Positions 27,456 through 36,373 of a DNA stretch of 64,000 bases are shown piece after piece. The translations under genes were made by a program, and so were the position numbers. The DNA lies in contig NZ_SPPK01000001.1 in assembly GCF_004569505.1 (NCBI RefSeq), positions 310,001 through 374,000 of the forward strand. The letters run 5' to 3'. A model generated the notes under the pieces. The model made no database searches and had not been told where the DNA came from. It was given only the letters and a program-made list of their open reading frames with translations. The DNA is from Dysgonomonas mossii (GTDB lineage: Bacteria; Bacteroidota; Bacteroidia; Bacteroidales; Dysgonomonadaceae). Position 1 is the first letter of the stretch. The number at the start of each line of letters is the position of its first letter.

Positions 27456-28235
27456 ATGAAAACAAAACAAGAAATTGTCGCAAATTGGCTGCCACGCTAT
27501 ACGAAAAGACCACTCGAGCAATTTACAAAATATATATTATTAACCAACTTTGCCAAATACGTAGAAGTTTTTGCTCATCACTTTAATGTCCCTATTTTAG
27601 GATTGGATGGTAATATGCCAAATGCCTCGGCAGAAGGAATTACAATTATAAATTTTGGAATGGGTAGCGCCAATGCTGCTACTATAATGGATCTGTTGAG
27701 TGCAGTAGAGCCCGAAGCTGTACTTTTTCTTGGAAAGTGTGGAGGGCTGAAAAAGCATAATAATTTAGGGGATTATATATTACCGATAGCGGCTATCAGA
27801 GGAGAAGGAACATCGAATGATTATCTTCCACCCGAAGTGCCGTCTTTACCTGCTTTCAGCCTTTTGAGATCGGTATCTTCTACGATACGTAACCATAATA
27901 AGGATTACTGGACAGGAACGGTATACACCACTAATAGACGTGTCTGGGAACATGATGATAAGTTTAAGGAATATCTTCTTCAGATACGAACTATGGCTGT
28001 AGATATGGAAACTGCAACACTGTTTACTTGCGGCTTTGCAAATCAGATACCCACAGGGGCATTACTCTTAGTGTCGGATCAGCCAATGATTTCTGATGGT
28101 GTAAAAACGGAGAAAAGTGATAACGTTGTCACAAAGAATTTTGTAGAGGAGCATGTCATAGTGGGTATCGAATCGCTAATGACTTTGATTAATAACGGAG
28201 AAACAGTAAAACACCTACGCTTCGAAACATGGTAA
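27456..28235 (+). CDS. amn: AMP nucleosidase
   Basis: This 259-residue enzyme of the nucleoside phosphorylase (PNP/UDP) superfamily splits AMP into adenine and ribose 5-phosphate. Visible features are the phosphate/ribose region INFGMGSANAATIMDLL, LFLGKCGGLKKH and the purine-binding AVDMETATLFTCGF with the conserved Glu. SDQPMISDGVKTEKSD near the C-terminus is also typical. It matches the short Bacteroidetes form without the N-terminal regulatory domain of the enterobacterial enzyme. It overlaps holA by 7 bp. Confidence 0.92.
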   Translation: MKTKQEIVANWLPRYTKRPLEQFTKYILLTNFAKYVEVFAHHFNVPILGLDGNMPNASAEGITIINFGMGSANAATIMDLLSAVEPEAVLFLGKCGGLKKHNNLGDYILPIAAIRGEGTSNDYLPPEVPSLPAFSLLRSVSSTIRNHNKDYWTGTVYTTNRRVWEHDDKFKEYLLQIRTMAVDMETATLFTCGFANQIPTGALLLVSDQPMISDGVKTEKSDNVVTKNFVEEHVIVGIESLMTLINNGETVKHLRFETW

Positions 28236-29236
28236 CATTTGAGCAGATAGTTACAGAGATTAAAGCACGAAAGTACAGACCCGTATATCTTTTTATGGGT
28301 GATGAGCCTTACTATATAGATGAGCTTACAAATATGCTGACCGAAACCGTTTTGCCTGAAGAGGAACGCGATTTCAATCAGAGTATACTGTATGGGATGG
28401 AAACGAATGTTACAGCTGTAATAACGATGGCTCGCAGTTATCCGATGATGTCAGATCATCAACTCATTGTAATCAAAGAAGCTCAAAATCTAAGCAAGAT
28501 AGAGGAGTTGGAAGTATATGTAAAGAACCCGCTAAAATCTACTATACTTGTTCTCAATTATAAAGGGGGCTCTCTAGATAAACGCAAGAAGCTATATGCC
28601 GAGATAGACAAAAACGGAGCCATTTTTGAGTCGAAAAAAATACCGGAGTATAAGATTCCGGCATTTATTACTTCCTATATATTATCAAAAGGTTTGAGCA
28701 TCGATCAGAAATCTGCACAGATGCTGTCTGATTATCTGGGGAATGATCTGAGTAAGCTTACGAATGAGATCGCAAAGCTGTTAATAGCTATACCGCCCGG
28801 GCAGATGCGTATTACGGCAGACCTTATTGAAGAAAATATAGGTATCAGTAAAGATTTCAATAATTTTGAATTGCTAAATGCGATCATAAATAAAAACATA
28901 TTCAAGGTAAATCAGATTGCCGACTATTTCGAGAAGAATCCGAAGAACAATCCGATGATTATGACCATGTCGGTACTCTTTAACTTTTTCAGCAACCTGA
29001 TGATTTGTTATTGGGCAAAAAATAAAACAGAGCAAGGGCTTGCAACCGAACTTGGACTTAGAAATCCCTATCAGGCTAAAGACTACGTTATTGCCTTGAA
29101 GAATTATAATGCGTTTAAGTGCATGGAAATTATTGGTCTCTTACGTATATACGATGCCAAATCGAAAGGTGTTGATAACAATTCTGCCCCTGACGGGGAA
29201 TTACTGAAAGAATTACTATATAAAATAACTCACTGA
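28229..29236 (+). CDS. holA: DNA polymerase III delta subunit
   Basis: This 335-residue clamp-loader subunit opens the sliding clamp. The N-terminal part contains RPVYLFMGDEPYYIDELTNML (about 15-35), the P-loop-like region replaced as usual in delta. Domain II and III elements include SDYLGNDLSKLTNEIAKL (about 169-186) and NIGISKDFNNFELLNAI (about 206-222). The gene overlaps amn by 7 bp and is probably translated by coupling. Confidence 0.95.
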   Translation: MVTFEQIVTEIKARKYRPVYLFMGDEPYYIDELTNMLTETVLPEEERDFNQSILYGMETNVTAVITMARSYPMMSDHQLIVIKEAQNLSKIEELEVYVKNPLKSTILVLNYKGGSLDKRKKLYAEIDKNGAIFESKKIPEYKIPAFITSYILSKGLSIDQKSAQMLSDYLGNDLSKLTNEIAKLLIAIPPGQMRITADLIEENIGISKDFNNFELLNAIINKNIFKVNQIADYFEKNPKNNPMIMTMSVLFNFFSNLMICYWAKNKTEQGLATELGLRNPYQAKDYVIALKNYNAFKCMEIIGLLRIYDAKSKGVDNNSAPDGELLKELLYKITH

Positions 29237-29247
29237 ATTTGTACATT

Positions 29248-30213
29248 ATGGGAAAGAGAATAATAACATCATTGCTTTTTTCGCTATTTGTCTCTATTTC
29301 ATTGTTTGCTGATGGATATATTGACAAGCAGACGTACGTATATTCTGTAAAAGATGGTAACTCGTTGAAGCTGGATAGATACTATCTTAAAGATGATGAA
29401 GCAGTAGCTGCAAAGGTTACTCCTTGTATTGTTTTTATGTTCGGAGGTGGTTTTGCTGCCGGTGAACGTGATGGAGAACAGTATGTGGATTATTTTCGCA
29501 AGCTGGTAGAAAGAGGATATCAGGTTGTGTCTATCGATTATCGGCTCGGAATGAAAAATATAGGTGATGGCTCGCAGATAGATCCGATGCGTTTTGCAGC
29601 ATTGTTGACCAATAGTATAACGATGGCTGTAGAAGATCTTTTTGATGCAACGACCTTTGTTTATAATCATGCTGATGATTGGAATATCCAAAAAGATGAG
29701 ATTATTACAAATGGTTCGAGCGCCGGAGCTGTTGCCGTTCTGCACGGAGAATATGCAATATGCAATAACAGTAAGCTTGCAGAGAAACTCCCTCAAGGGT
29801 TTAATTATGCAGGGACAATTGCTTTTGCCGGAGCTATCTTCAGTACAAGTGGAGATTTGAAATGGCAAACAGCACCCTCGCCTATACAGATGTTTCACGG
29901 AGATGCCGACAGGAATGTTCCATTTGATAAGACTGAAATGCTTCAGGTTGGGCTGTATGGATCGAAGCATATTGCAAAACAGCTTCAAGAATTAAATACT
30001 CCATATTATTTCTACAAAGTAGAAAATGCTGCACATGAAATAGCCGAACGACCGATGAAAGAAAATATAGATGAGGTCTGCTCATTTATTGATAAATTGA
30101 TTATAGGTAAAGGCAACCTAATAATAAATACAGGTGAGGTGGAAATCGGTAAACCCGAACTGAAAAAAGATTTCGACTTAATTGATTATATAAAAGCGAA
30201 CTTTGGAGGGTAG
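29248..30213 (+). CDS. Secreted alpha/beta-hydrolase (esterase/lipase-like)
   Basis: The ATG at 29248 gives 321 residues with a signal peptide ending near LFADG. An alpha/beta-hydrolase domain follows: oxyanion region FMFGGGFAAGERDG (HGGG-like, here FGGG), GXSXG nucleophile elbow NGSSAGA (about residues 152-158), and the late acid/His segment FHGDADRNVPF with AAHEIAE. The substrate is unknown; the family includes carbohydrate esterases. It starts 11 bp after holA, so it may share that transcript. An upstream TTG at 29239 is a weaker start. Confidence 0.85.
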   Translation: MGKRIITSLLFSLFVSISLFADGYIDKQTYVYSVKDGNSLKLDRYYLKDDEAVAAKVTPCIVFMFGGGFAAGERDGEQYVDYFRKLVERGYQVVSIDYRLGMKNIGDGSQIDPMRFAALLTNSITMAVEDLFDATTFVYNHADDWNIQKDEIITNGSSAGAVAVLHGEYAICNNSKLAEKLPQGFNYAGTIAFAGAIFSTSGDLKWQTAPSPIQMFHGDADRNVPFDKTEMLQVGLYGSKHIAKQLQELNTPYYFYKVENAAHEIAERPMKENIDEVCSFIDKLIIGKGNLIINTGEVEIGKPELKKDFDLIDYIKANFGG

Positions 30214-30233
30214 CTTTTTGATCTTATTTCATT

Positions 30234-31646
30234 TTATACAAACTCGTCGGGAAGATTTACTAAATACAGTTTCTTCCCGGCTCGGGTAATTGCCGTATAG
30301 AGCCAACGATAAAAATTTATCCCTAAATGTTCTTCCGAAATATAGCCTAAGTCAAGAAAAACGGTACTCCATTCACCCCCCTGTGCCTTGTGGCAAGTGA
30401 CAGCATAAGCGAATTTTACTTGTACCGCATTATAAAAAGGGTCGGTTTTGAGCTTTTTCATTTTCCCAGCCTTTGTAGATATATCAGAGTAATCTTCTAA
30501 TATATTTAGGAATAACTCTTCTGCACGCTCACGAGGTAAACCCGAAACATCAGAGTAAAGCGTATCCATAAGTATCTTGATTTCGAACTCTATATCATAA
30601 TCGAGGCTCCTAACCAAGACATCACAAAAGCGGAATCCATACAATTCTTGTTCACGGCGAACACGAAGCACTTCTACTATTTCACCATTCGCTAAGAAAT
30701 CTATTCCTTCTATGTTTTCTGTCCAATAATAATTATTTTTGGTGATCATCAGCATATCTCCCGCCGATAATTCTTCCTCTCTGTACAGAATCCTGTTGCG
30801 CACCCCCTGATTGTAGATGTTGCATCGCTTATTGGAGCGGGAAACAATCATCGTATTGTCTAGCCCTTCTCTATCATAAGATGCGGATATTTCATCGATA
30901 AGATCTTCTCCGTTGATACGTACAATGTCCTCAAAATTATCGAGTAGGAGCTTAGGATATGCTCCCGTTTCCCCCTTGCTCAACAGATTACGTATATTGG
31001 TGGCATTATAAAGGATGCCGGAACTTTCAGCTTGCCGCACGATCTGCGAGAGCATAGCCTCATAAACATCGAGTCCGTAACCTTCGAGTACCGCCGTTTG
31101 CAGGGCAGGGCTGTCCTCTTCCATAACGGGTGGCAACTGTGCCGAGTCGCCAATAAGCAGTAAGCGGCAGTTTTCGCCTGAATAGACATAATGAATCAGA
31201 TCATCAAGCAGATGCCCTGTACCAAAGAAGGATGCATCCATTCCACTATTGCTGATCATAGAAGCTTCATCTACAATGAAAAGAGTGTCTTTGTGTAGAT
31301 TGTCCATCAGTCCAAAGCTTCCGAAGTCTCCTGCATACTTCTGTTGTCGGTATATTTTCTTGTGAATGGTAAAAGCCGGATGGCTGGCATAGGATGAAAA
31401 TACTTTTGCTGCTCGTCCTGTAGGTGCTAGTAATACTGTTTTTTGCTTAAACTCAGTCATTGTTTTCACTAAGGCTCCCAGCAAGGATGACTTTCCCGTT
31501 CCTGCATATCCCCGCAACAAAAACAAAGTCTCTTCTTTTTGCAAAAATAAGAAGTTTACGATCCTCTCTAAGGCTTCATTTTGTTGGTTTGTAGGTTCGA
31601 ATGGGAAATTCTCTATTATTTTACTGCGGAAGAAATCATTGATCAT
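30234..31646 (-). CDS. RecD-like superfamily 1 helicase (AAA family)
   Basis: The 470-residue protein from the ATG at 31646 has the Walker A motif LRGYAGTGKSSLLGAL. Motif Ia is VLLAPTGRAAKVFSS, Walker B is LFIVDEASMIS, and motif III is RLLLIGDSAQLPPV. The C-terminal UvrD_C_2 block includes VKFAYAVTCHKAQGGEW and LYTAITRAGKKLYLVN. It should unwind DNA 5'-3' without the rest of RecBCD. An in-frame ATG at 31676 is disfavoured because a -7 box TATTTTTG lies at 31674-31681. Confidence 0.92.
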   Translation of the reverse strand: MINDFFRSKIIENFPFEPTNQQNEALERIVNFLFLQKEETLFLLRGYAGTGKSSLLGALVKTMTEFKQKTVLLAPTGRAAKVFSSYASHPAFTIHKKIYRQQKYAGDFGSFGLMDNLHKDTLFIVDEASMISNSGMDASFFGTGHLLDDLIHYVYSGENCRLLLIGDSAQLPPVMEEDSPALQTAVLEGYGLDVYEAMLSQIVRQAESSGILYNATNIRNLLSKGETGAYPKLLLDNFEDIVRINGEDLIDEISASYDREGLDNTMIVSRSNKRCNIYNQGVRNRILYREEELSAGDMLMITKNNYYWTENIEGIDFLANGEIVEVLRVRREQELYGFRFCDVLVRSLDYDIEFEIKILMDTLYSDVSGLPRERAEELFLNILEDYSDISTKAGKMKKLKTDPFYNAVQVKFAYAVTCHKAQGGEWSTVFLDLGYISEEHLGINFYRWLYTAITRAGKKLYLVNLPDEFV

Positions 31647-31673
31647 AGCGGAAGGAAATGGTGAATTGAAGAT

Positions 31674-31681
31674 CAAAAATA
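31674..31681 (-). promoter_or_regulatory. -7 promoter element for the RecD-like helicase gene
   Basis: Minus-strand TATTTTTG overlaps the longer start codon and supports the ATG at 31646. Confidence 0.5.
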
Positions 31682-31702
31682 GCAGATAAAAATATCTTTT
31701 TC

Positions 31703-31710
31703 TAACTTTG
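31703..31710 (+). promoter_or_regulatory. -7 promoter element for the DUF3822-rsmD pair
   Basis: TAACTTTG matches TAnnTTTG and lies 19 bp before the ATG at 31730. Confidence 0.65.
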
Positions 31711-31729
31711 TGTATAGAAATACCAAAAT

Positions 31730-32539
31730 ATGTTTTTACCCGAAAGTATAGACCTCGGACAATCAGATAGATATGTGTTATCGATACGTATAACGCCCTA
31801 TAGCTTTATGTTCTCTATTTCAGATCCTGAGACAAAAGAGAACTATTGTCTGCGTGAAACATCCTTTTCGATGAGCGATAACCTTCTGGCAAATATTCAA
31901 CGGATCATTTTTGATTTTAATTTTCTTACGCAGGAGTTTAAGCAGGCGAATGTAATTTTCGTTTCTTCAAGCTATGATCTGATTCCTGCCCGATATTTTG
32001 ATCTTAAGGATAAAGAGCATTTGTATAATTTTACACATGTTGAGAAAGCAAGCCATCTATCTACGGGTTTTATCAAAAACCAGGATGTGACTACATTGTT
32101 TAATTTGGATAAAGATATTTTTGACTTTCTATCCAGAAGCCTTTGGGCTCCGCACTTTTTTCATCATACTAATTTGCTTATCAATTACTTTGAAGATAAA
32201 AATAAGCTTAAAGGGAATGCTTCGAGAATGTATTTAAACTTTCACGATAATTTCCTTGATATTATTTGTTTTACCGGGCCAAAGTTGGTTCATAGCTTAA
32301 CATATACGAATGAACAAATAACAAATCAGCTATATTATATTCTTAAACTTTGGGAGCAATGCAGATTCAGTCAACTGGATGATTATCTCTTTATAGTCGG
32401 TAATCCCGATCTGCAATTGGTGAAACTTCTGCAACAATATATAAAAAACATTGAGCAACAGAATATTCCAAGTGAGATTTTCTTGTGGAATGAAGACGCT
32501 CAAAAAGCTCCATTAGACTTACTAACATTATCATTATGA
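31730..32539 (+). CDS. DUF3822 family protein
   Basis: This 269-residue cytoplasmic protein of unknown function occurs in Bacteroidetes next to rsmD, as here. It looks like an actin-like ATPase fold relative: start SIDLGQSDRYVLSIRITPYSFMFSI, a middle FDFLSRSLWAPHFFHHTNLLINYF and a later ASRMYLNFHDNFLDIICF that could be the second half of a repeated fold. These structural remarks are inference. It overlaps rsmD by 4 bp (ATGA). Confidence 0.82.
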   Translation: MFLPESIDLGQSDRYVLSIRITPYSFMFSISDPETKENYCLRETSFSMSDNLLANIQRIIFDFNFLTQEFKQANVIFVSSSYDLIPARYFDLKDKEHLYNFTHVEKASHLSTGFIKNQDVTTLFNLDKDIFDFLSRSLWAPHFFHHTNLLINYFEDKNKLKGNASRMYLNFHDNFLDIICFTGPKLVHSLTYTNEQITNQLYYILKLWEQCRFSQLDDYLFIVGNPDLQLVKLLQQYIKNIEQQNIPSEIFLWNEDAQKAPLDLLTLSL

Positions 32540-33081
32540 GAATTATCAGTGGGAAATATAAAGGGCGTAGATTTGATCCTCCCAAAAGTTTCAAAGCACG
32601 TCCTACAACAGATTTTGCAAAAGAAAATATATTCAACGTCCTGAACAACTCTATAGACTGGGAAGAAACTACAGCATTAGACCTTTTTGGAGGTACAGGT
32701 AGTATTAGTTTCGAATTGGTTTCGCGAGGGTGTCCACGTGTTGTATGTGTAGAGAAAAACTTTGCTCATGCTTCATTCATCGAAAAAACAAAAGCGGAAT
32801 TACAAATACAATCGGAGCTAATGCTCTCCAAGATGGATGTATTCAGTTATTTGGTGCATTGTAAAGAGCAGTTTGATTTTATTTTTGCCGATCCTCCTTA
32901 TGATTTAAAGCATTTTGAAGATGTGCCTAAGCTTGTATTTGAAAAAGAATTGATAAAGCCGGGGGGAATATTTATTCTTGAACATTCTAAGGATTATAAT
33001 TTCTCTAATTATCCGTTATTCGAAGATCAACGAGTATATGGAAGTGTGAATTTCAGCGTATTTAGGAATGGTTCTATATAA
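32536..33081 (+). CDS. rsmD: 16S rRNA (guanine966-N2)-methyltransferase RsmD
   Basis: This 181-residue SAM-dependent methyltransferase modifies 16S rRNA in the small subunit. It starts MRIISGKYKGRRFDPPKSFKARPTTD, the family hallmark. Motif I is ALDLFGGTGSISFEL and the target-base motif is FIFADPPYDL (DPPY). It is translationally coupled to the DUF3822 gene by a 4-bp overlap. Its stop codon abuts the terminator of the minus-strand small RNA-like unit that follows. Confidence 0.96.
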   Translation: MRIISGKYKGRRFDPPKSFKARPTTDFAKENIFNVLNNSIDWEETTALDLFGGTGSISFELVSRGCPRVVCVEKNFAHASFIEKTKAELQIQSELMLSKMDVFSYLVHCKEQFDFIFADPPYDLKHFEDVPKLVFEKELIKPGGIFILEHSKDYNFSNYPLFEDQRVYGSVNFSVFRNGSI

Positions 33082-33163
33082 AAAAGAAAAGGTTGTCATC
33101 TCGACAACCAATCTTCATTGTTAACCTTAAATCTAATACCATGAAAAACACAGTACAAAGATA
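33080..33163 (-). ncRNA. Putative small RNA, unit 1 (promoter to terminator, minus strand)
   Basis: On the minus strand the unit has a -7 box TATCTTTG (33163-33156), about 45 transcribed nt, then an intrinsic terminator. The terminator stem is GGTTGTC / GACAACC with loop GAGAT, followed by TTTTCTTTTTT (33109-33080). The expected transcript is about 65-70 nt, starting near 33150. From stem to -7 box (73 nt) it differs from unit 2 at only two positions. It sits in a 589-bp gap without protein genes, between rsmD and rmuC. It contains a 22-codon frame whose stop is not kept in unit 2, so a non-coding RNA is preferred. The family is not recognised. Confidence 0.65.
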
Positions 33164-33522
33164 GTGTATTTTTCATGTTGTAAAACATATTATATAGTTT
33201 TTTTTAATCATTTTTTTCTATATTACAATAAATGTATATTATAACGTATAATTAACGTTATATAAAACAATAACTTAGCAGATTTTACCCCGATAATAAG
33301 GATTCTATCAATGCCTCAATTTTTTTTATAAAGACTTTATTTGTAAATATCGTTTCCTCTTAATCTGATAGGATAGGGGATGATTTTTTTTGTAATGTTC
33401 TCTTTATGTGTTGTTTGTCTGTGTGTTTTGGGGGAGATTTATTTCCTGAATTTATACTCGATGAAAAATTTAGTGACGAGAAAGGAGGTTTAAATTATAT
33501 ATCTATAGAACGGATAGTATAT

Positions 33523-33606
33523 AAAAAAGAAAAGGCTGTCATCACGACAACCAATCTTCATTGTTAACCTTAAATCTAATACCATGAAAAACACAGTACA
33601 AAGATA
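33523..33606 (-). ncRNA. Putative small RNA, unit 2 (promoter to terminator, minus strand)
   Basis: Same layout as unit 1, exactly 443 bp away, with no indels. The -7 box TATCTTTG is at 33606-33599 and the terminator stem GGTTGTC / GACAGCC with loop GTGAT is at 33552-33534, followed by the same T-run. Relative to unit 1 one stem pair changes from U-A to U-G in the minus-strand RNA, which keeps the stem; on the plus strand the same change would give a C-A mismatch. The sequence between the units (about 33200-33480) is AT-rich and shows nothing else. Confidence 0.65.
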
Positions 33607-33670
33607 AGTGAATTTTTATGTTGTAAAACATGTTTCACTGTTTTTCTTTATTCGTTTAACTCTATTTAAC

Positions 33671-34930
33671 TTATTCGATGCTGTCCGGTAGTTCTTTTTG
33701 AGCTTTAACTCCTAGATCTTTAAGCATTTCTGCCTGTCGTATGAGATTTCCATTGCCTTCTTTCAATTGAGAAAGAGCTTTATCGTATGCTTTCTGAGAA
33801 CGTTCTATGTTTTTTCCTACATCTTGAAGCGTTTCTACAAAGCCCGCAAACTTATCGTATAAGGCAGCTCCTCGTTTGGCTATCTCTATGGCATTGCGGC
33901 TTTGGTATTCACGTTTCCACAGGTCGGCTACTACTTTTAATGAGGCTACCAAGTTTGTAGGACTTATCAATAAGATACGTTTGCGATATGCATAATCCCA
34001 CAAAGTGGAATCGAGCTGCATCGCTAATATATAAGCCGGTTCGTTAGGGATGAACATCATCACAAAGTCGAGAGATTCTACATAGTCCTGATATGCTTTT
34101 TGGCTCAGTTCATCAATGTGTTGCCTTACAGAAGTAATATGTTCTTTTTCGGCAGAGATTTTTACTGCATCTACTTCGGCTTCCACATACTTTATATAGG
34201 CACTTAGGGATACTTTCGAGTCTATGATAATTTTTCGCCCGCCCGGATAAACAACTGTAACATCAGGCTGCATATATTTATTTTGCGTGTTCTGAATGCG
34301 TGTTCCATTTTCGTCGGTAATAAATTCCTGAGTGAAATATTCTTCTCCTTTTTTGAGTCCCGATTTTTCTAATATAGATTCCAGAATCATTTCGCCCCAG
34401 TTACCCTGTATCTTATTGCTGCCTTTCAGCGCTTTCGTTAAGTTGTTAGCATCTTCGCTTATCTGATTATTCAGAGCAACCAGATCTTTGATGCGTTCTT
34501 CGAGCGAAAAACGCTGCTTCGATTCTTTATCGTACGTTTCTTCTACTTTTACTTTAAACTCAACCAGTTTTTCGTTCAGGGGTTTCAGTATAGCCTCCAT
34601 ATTCGCCTTGTTCACATCGGTGAAGCGAAGGGTTTTTTCTTCCAATATTTGTGTCGCTAATATTTGAAAATCTTTATTTAGCTGAGTCCGGGTATTCAAT
34701 AACTCTTCTTGCTGAATGCGCAATTGTTCTTCTCTGGACTGTAGTAAAGCTTTATTTTCTGCAATCTCTTTCACATGCTCTAATTGAGCCATTTGTAAAG
34801 ATTCCTTGTCGCGAGTTAAGCGAACAACTTCTTCCTTTAGTTCAGATTCTCTCTGCTTATTGTTTCTTTGGATTAAATAAATGACAATTGCAGCCAGGAT
34901 CAATATTACGCCGGCATAAACTAATTCCAT
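33671..34930 (-). CDS. rmuC: DNA recombination protein RmuC
   Basis: The 419-residue protein from the ATG at 34930 starts with a membrane anchor (VYAGVILILAAIVIYLIQ). A long coiled coil follows (about 25-170, rich in E/K/Q). Then comes the conserved RmuC core with GSNKIQGNWGEMILESILEKSGL, QPDVTVVYPGGRKIIIDSKV and FVMMFIPNEPAY. The core is a restriction-endonuclease-like fold linked to suppression of inverted-repeat instability. The longer frame to 35020 starts at a TTG that lies in the promoter (-7 TATCTTTG, 35018-35025), so the ATG is chosen. Confidence 0.95.
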   Translation of the reverse strand: MELVYAGVILILAAIVIYLIQRNNKQRESELKEEVVRLTRDKESLQMAQLEHVKEIAENKALLQSREEQLRIQQEELLNTRTQLNKDFQILATQILEEKTLRFTDVNKANMEAILKPLNEKLVEFKVKVEETYDKESKQRFSLEERIKDLVALNNQISEDANNLTKALKGSNKIQGNWGEMILESILEKSGLKKGEEYFTQEFITDENGTRIQNTQNKYMQPDVTVVYPGGRKIIIDSKVSLSAYIKYVEAEVDAVKISAEKEHITSVRQHIDELSQKAYQDYVESLDFVMMFIPNEPAYILAMQLDSTLWDYAYRKRILLISPTNLVASLKVVADLWKREYQSRNAIEIAKRGAALYDKFAGFVETLQDVGKNIERSQKAYDKALSQLKEGNGNLIRQAEMLKDLGVKAQKELPDSIE

Positions 34931-35017
34931 ATTGATTTGTTTTAAAAGAAACGGAAAGTTATTTAAAAGATTCCCTTTAACAAAATTTGCCTCAAAAAAC
35001 TTGTGAACATCTTTGTT

Positions 35018-35025
35018 CAAAGATA
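35018..35025 (-). promoter_or_regulatory. -7 promoter element for rmuC; fixes the start codon
   Basis: Minus-strand TATCTTTG, giving a leader of about 80 nt before the ATG at 34930. Confidence 0.7.
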
Positions 35026-35047
35026 TTTTTGTCTGGTAAATGAAGGA

Positions 35048-35386
35048 ATGAAAATATTATACAGTAAACATTTTCCTCCGGGGAACTTCGGAGCAATCAA
35101 CCTGTTTGGAATAATCATTGCTCGTAAGGATTATGGTAGGCTGACTGATGCCGAAATAAACCATGAGTGTATACATACACGACAAATGGCTGAAATGCTC
35201 GTCATATTCTTTTATATAAGCTATTTGATAGAGTGGATCGTTCGCTTGATACAATATAGGAATATGTTTGATGCTTATGTAAATATTTCGTACGAACGCG
35301 AGGCGTATAGCAATATGTATAATATTGAATATCTGAAAAAGAGAAGACCTTTTACTTTTAAAAATTATTATAAAAAAACGGTATGA
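35048..35386 (+). CDS. Small membrane-associated HExxH protein
   Basis: The 112-residue protein starts at the ATG at 35048 (MKILYSKHFPPG). It has a zinc-protease-like motif NHECIHTRQMAEML (HExxH), one hydrophobic segment directly after (about 55-75), and a downstream EREAY that could supply the third zinc ligand Glu. The layout recalls M48/M56-like minimal gluzincins, but the protein is much shorter than usual peptidases, so activity is unproven. The next gene, msrBA, overlaps its 3' end by 4 bp, indicating coupled translation. Confidence 0.65.
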   Translation: MKILYSKHFPPGNFGAINLFGIIIARKDYGRLTDAEINHECIHTRQMAEMLVIFFYISYLIEWIVRLIQYRNMFDAYVNISYEREAYSNMYNIEYLKKRRPFTFKNYYKKTV

Positions 35387-36327
35387 AACTTAGATTATTC
35401 ATATATTTATTATGTACCGTGATCGTAGGGGGAGTATCATGCGTACAGAGTCAAAATAAAATAGAACAAGGTAATATGAAATACAATAAACTGACACCCG
35501 AAGAAGAAAGGGTAATAATACATAAAGGCACAGAAGCTCCTTATACAGGAGAATATGTGAATAATAAGCAGGCTGGAGTGTATGTGTGTAGAAGATGTAA
35601 TGCCCCTCTGTATAATTCATTTGATAAATTTGATTCTCATTGTGGGTGGCCTTCTTTTGATGATGAAATAAAGGGTGCTGTAAAACGTGTTCCTGATGCC
35701 GATGGAAGACGAACTGAAATAATATGTACAAACTGTGGTGCTCATTTAGGACATGTATTCCTCAACGAAGGCTTCACGGCAAAAGAGACAAGGCACTGTG
35801 TAAACTCGATATCACTAAAATTTATACCTCAAGAGAATAAAATGATTAAGAAAGCTTATTTTGCCTCCGGTTGTTTTTGGGGCACAGAGTATTATTTCAT
35901 GAAAGCCAAAGGCGTGGCACATACCGCTGTAGGCTTTATGGGTGGGCATGTAGATCATCCTAGTTACGAACAAGTTTGTCAGAAAAATACCGGACATTTA
36001 GAAACAACTGAAGTAGATTATGATACTTCGAAAACATCGTATGAAGATCTTGTCAAGCTGTTTTTCGAAACGCATGATTTTACTCAAACAAATGGGCAAG
36101 GTCCGGATATTGGGCCTCAGTATCTGTCTTGCATATTTTATGCCGATGAGAATGAAAAAAATATTGCTGAAAAATATATATCGATTCTACAAAAAAAAGG
36201 TTATAAGGTTGCAACAATGCTAAAACCTTTATCTACATTCTGGAAAGCAGAAGATTATCATCAGCAATATTACGAGCACAAAGGAACAACTCCTTATTGC
36301 CATGTATATAAAAAGATATTTGAATAG
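35383..36327 (+). CDS. Bifunctional methionine sulfoxide reductase MsrB-MsrA, exported
   Basis: This 314-residue fusion starts with an export signal ending near VSC (Cys20, possible lipidation). The MsrB domain (about 34-150) comes first, with zinc cysteines C69, C72, C115, C118 and catalytic Cys139 in RHCVNS. The MsrA domain (about 155-314) follows with catalytic Cys164 in GCFWG. Together they repair both sulfoxide diastereomers of methionine. The signal peptide places the activity outside the cytoplasm, so electrons must come from an envelope thiol system; the two TlpA-like proteins at 20.7-23 kb are candidates by inference only. Confidence 0.95.
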   Translation: MKLRLFIYLLCTVIVGGVSCVQSQNKIEQGNMKYNKLTPEEERVIIHKGTEAPYTGEYVNNKQAGVYVCRRCNAPLYNSFDKFDSHCGWPSFDDEIKGAVKRVPDADGRRTEIICTNCGAHLGHVFLNEGFTAKETRHCVNSISLKFIPQENKMIKKAYFASGCFWGTEYYFMKAKGVAHTAVGFMGGHVDHPSYEQVCQKNTGHLETTEVDYDTSKTSYEDLVKLFFETHDFTQTNGQGPDIGPQYLSCIFYADENEKNIAEKYISILQKKGYKVATMLKPLSTFWKAEDYHQQYYEHKGTTPYCHVYKKIFE

Positions 36328-36373
36328 TTGGATTGCCTATTAATTAATAGGTTAATAAATATATTGTTAATTT

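Noticed and set aside
33091..33109. Plus-strand terminator for rsmD at the GGTTGTC/GACAACC hairpin
   Set aside because: The T-run lies only on the minus strand, and in the second unit the plus-strand stem would have a C-A mismatch.
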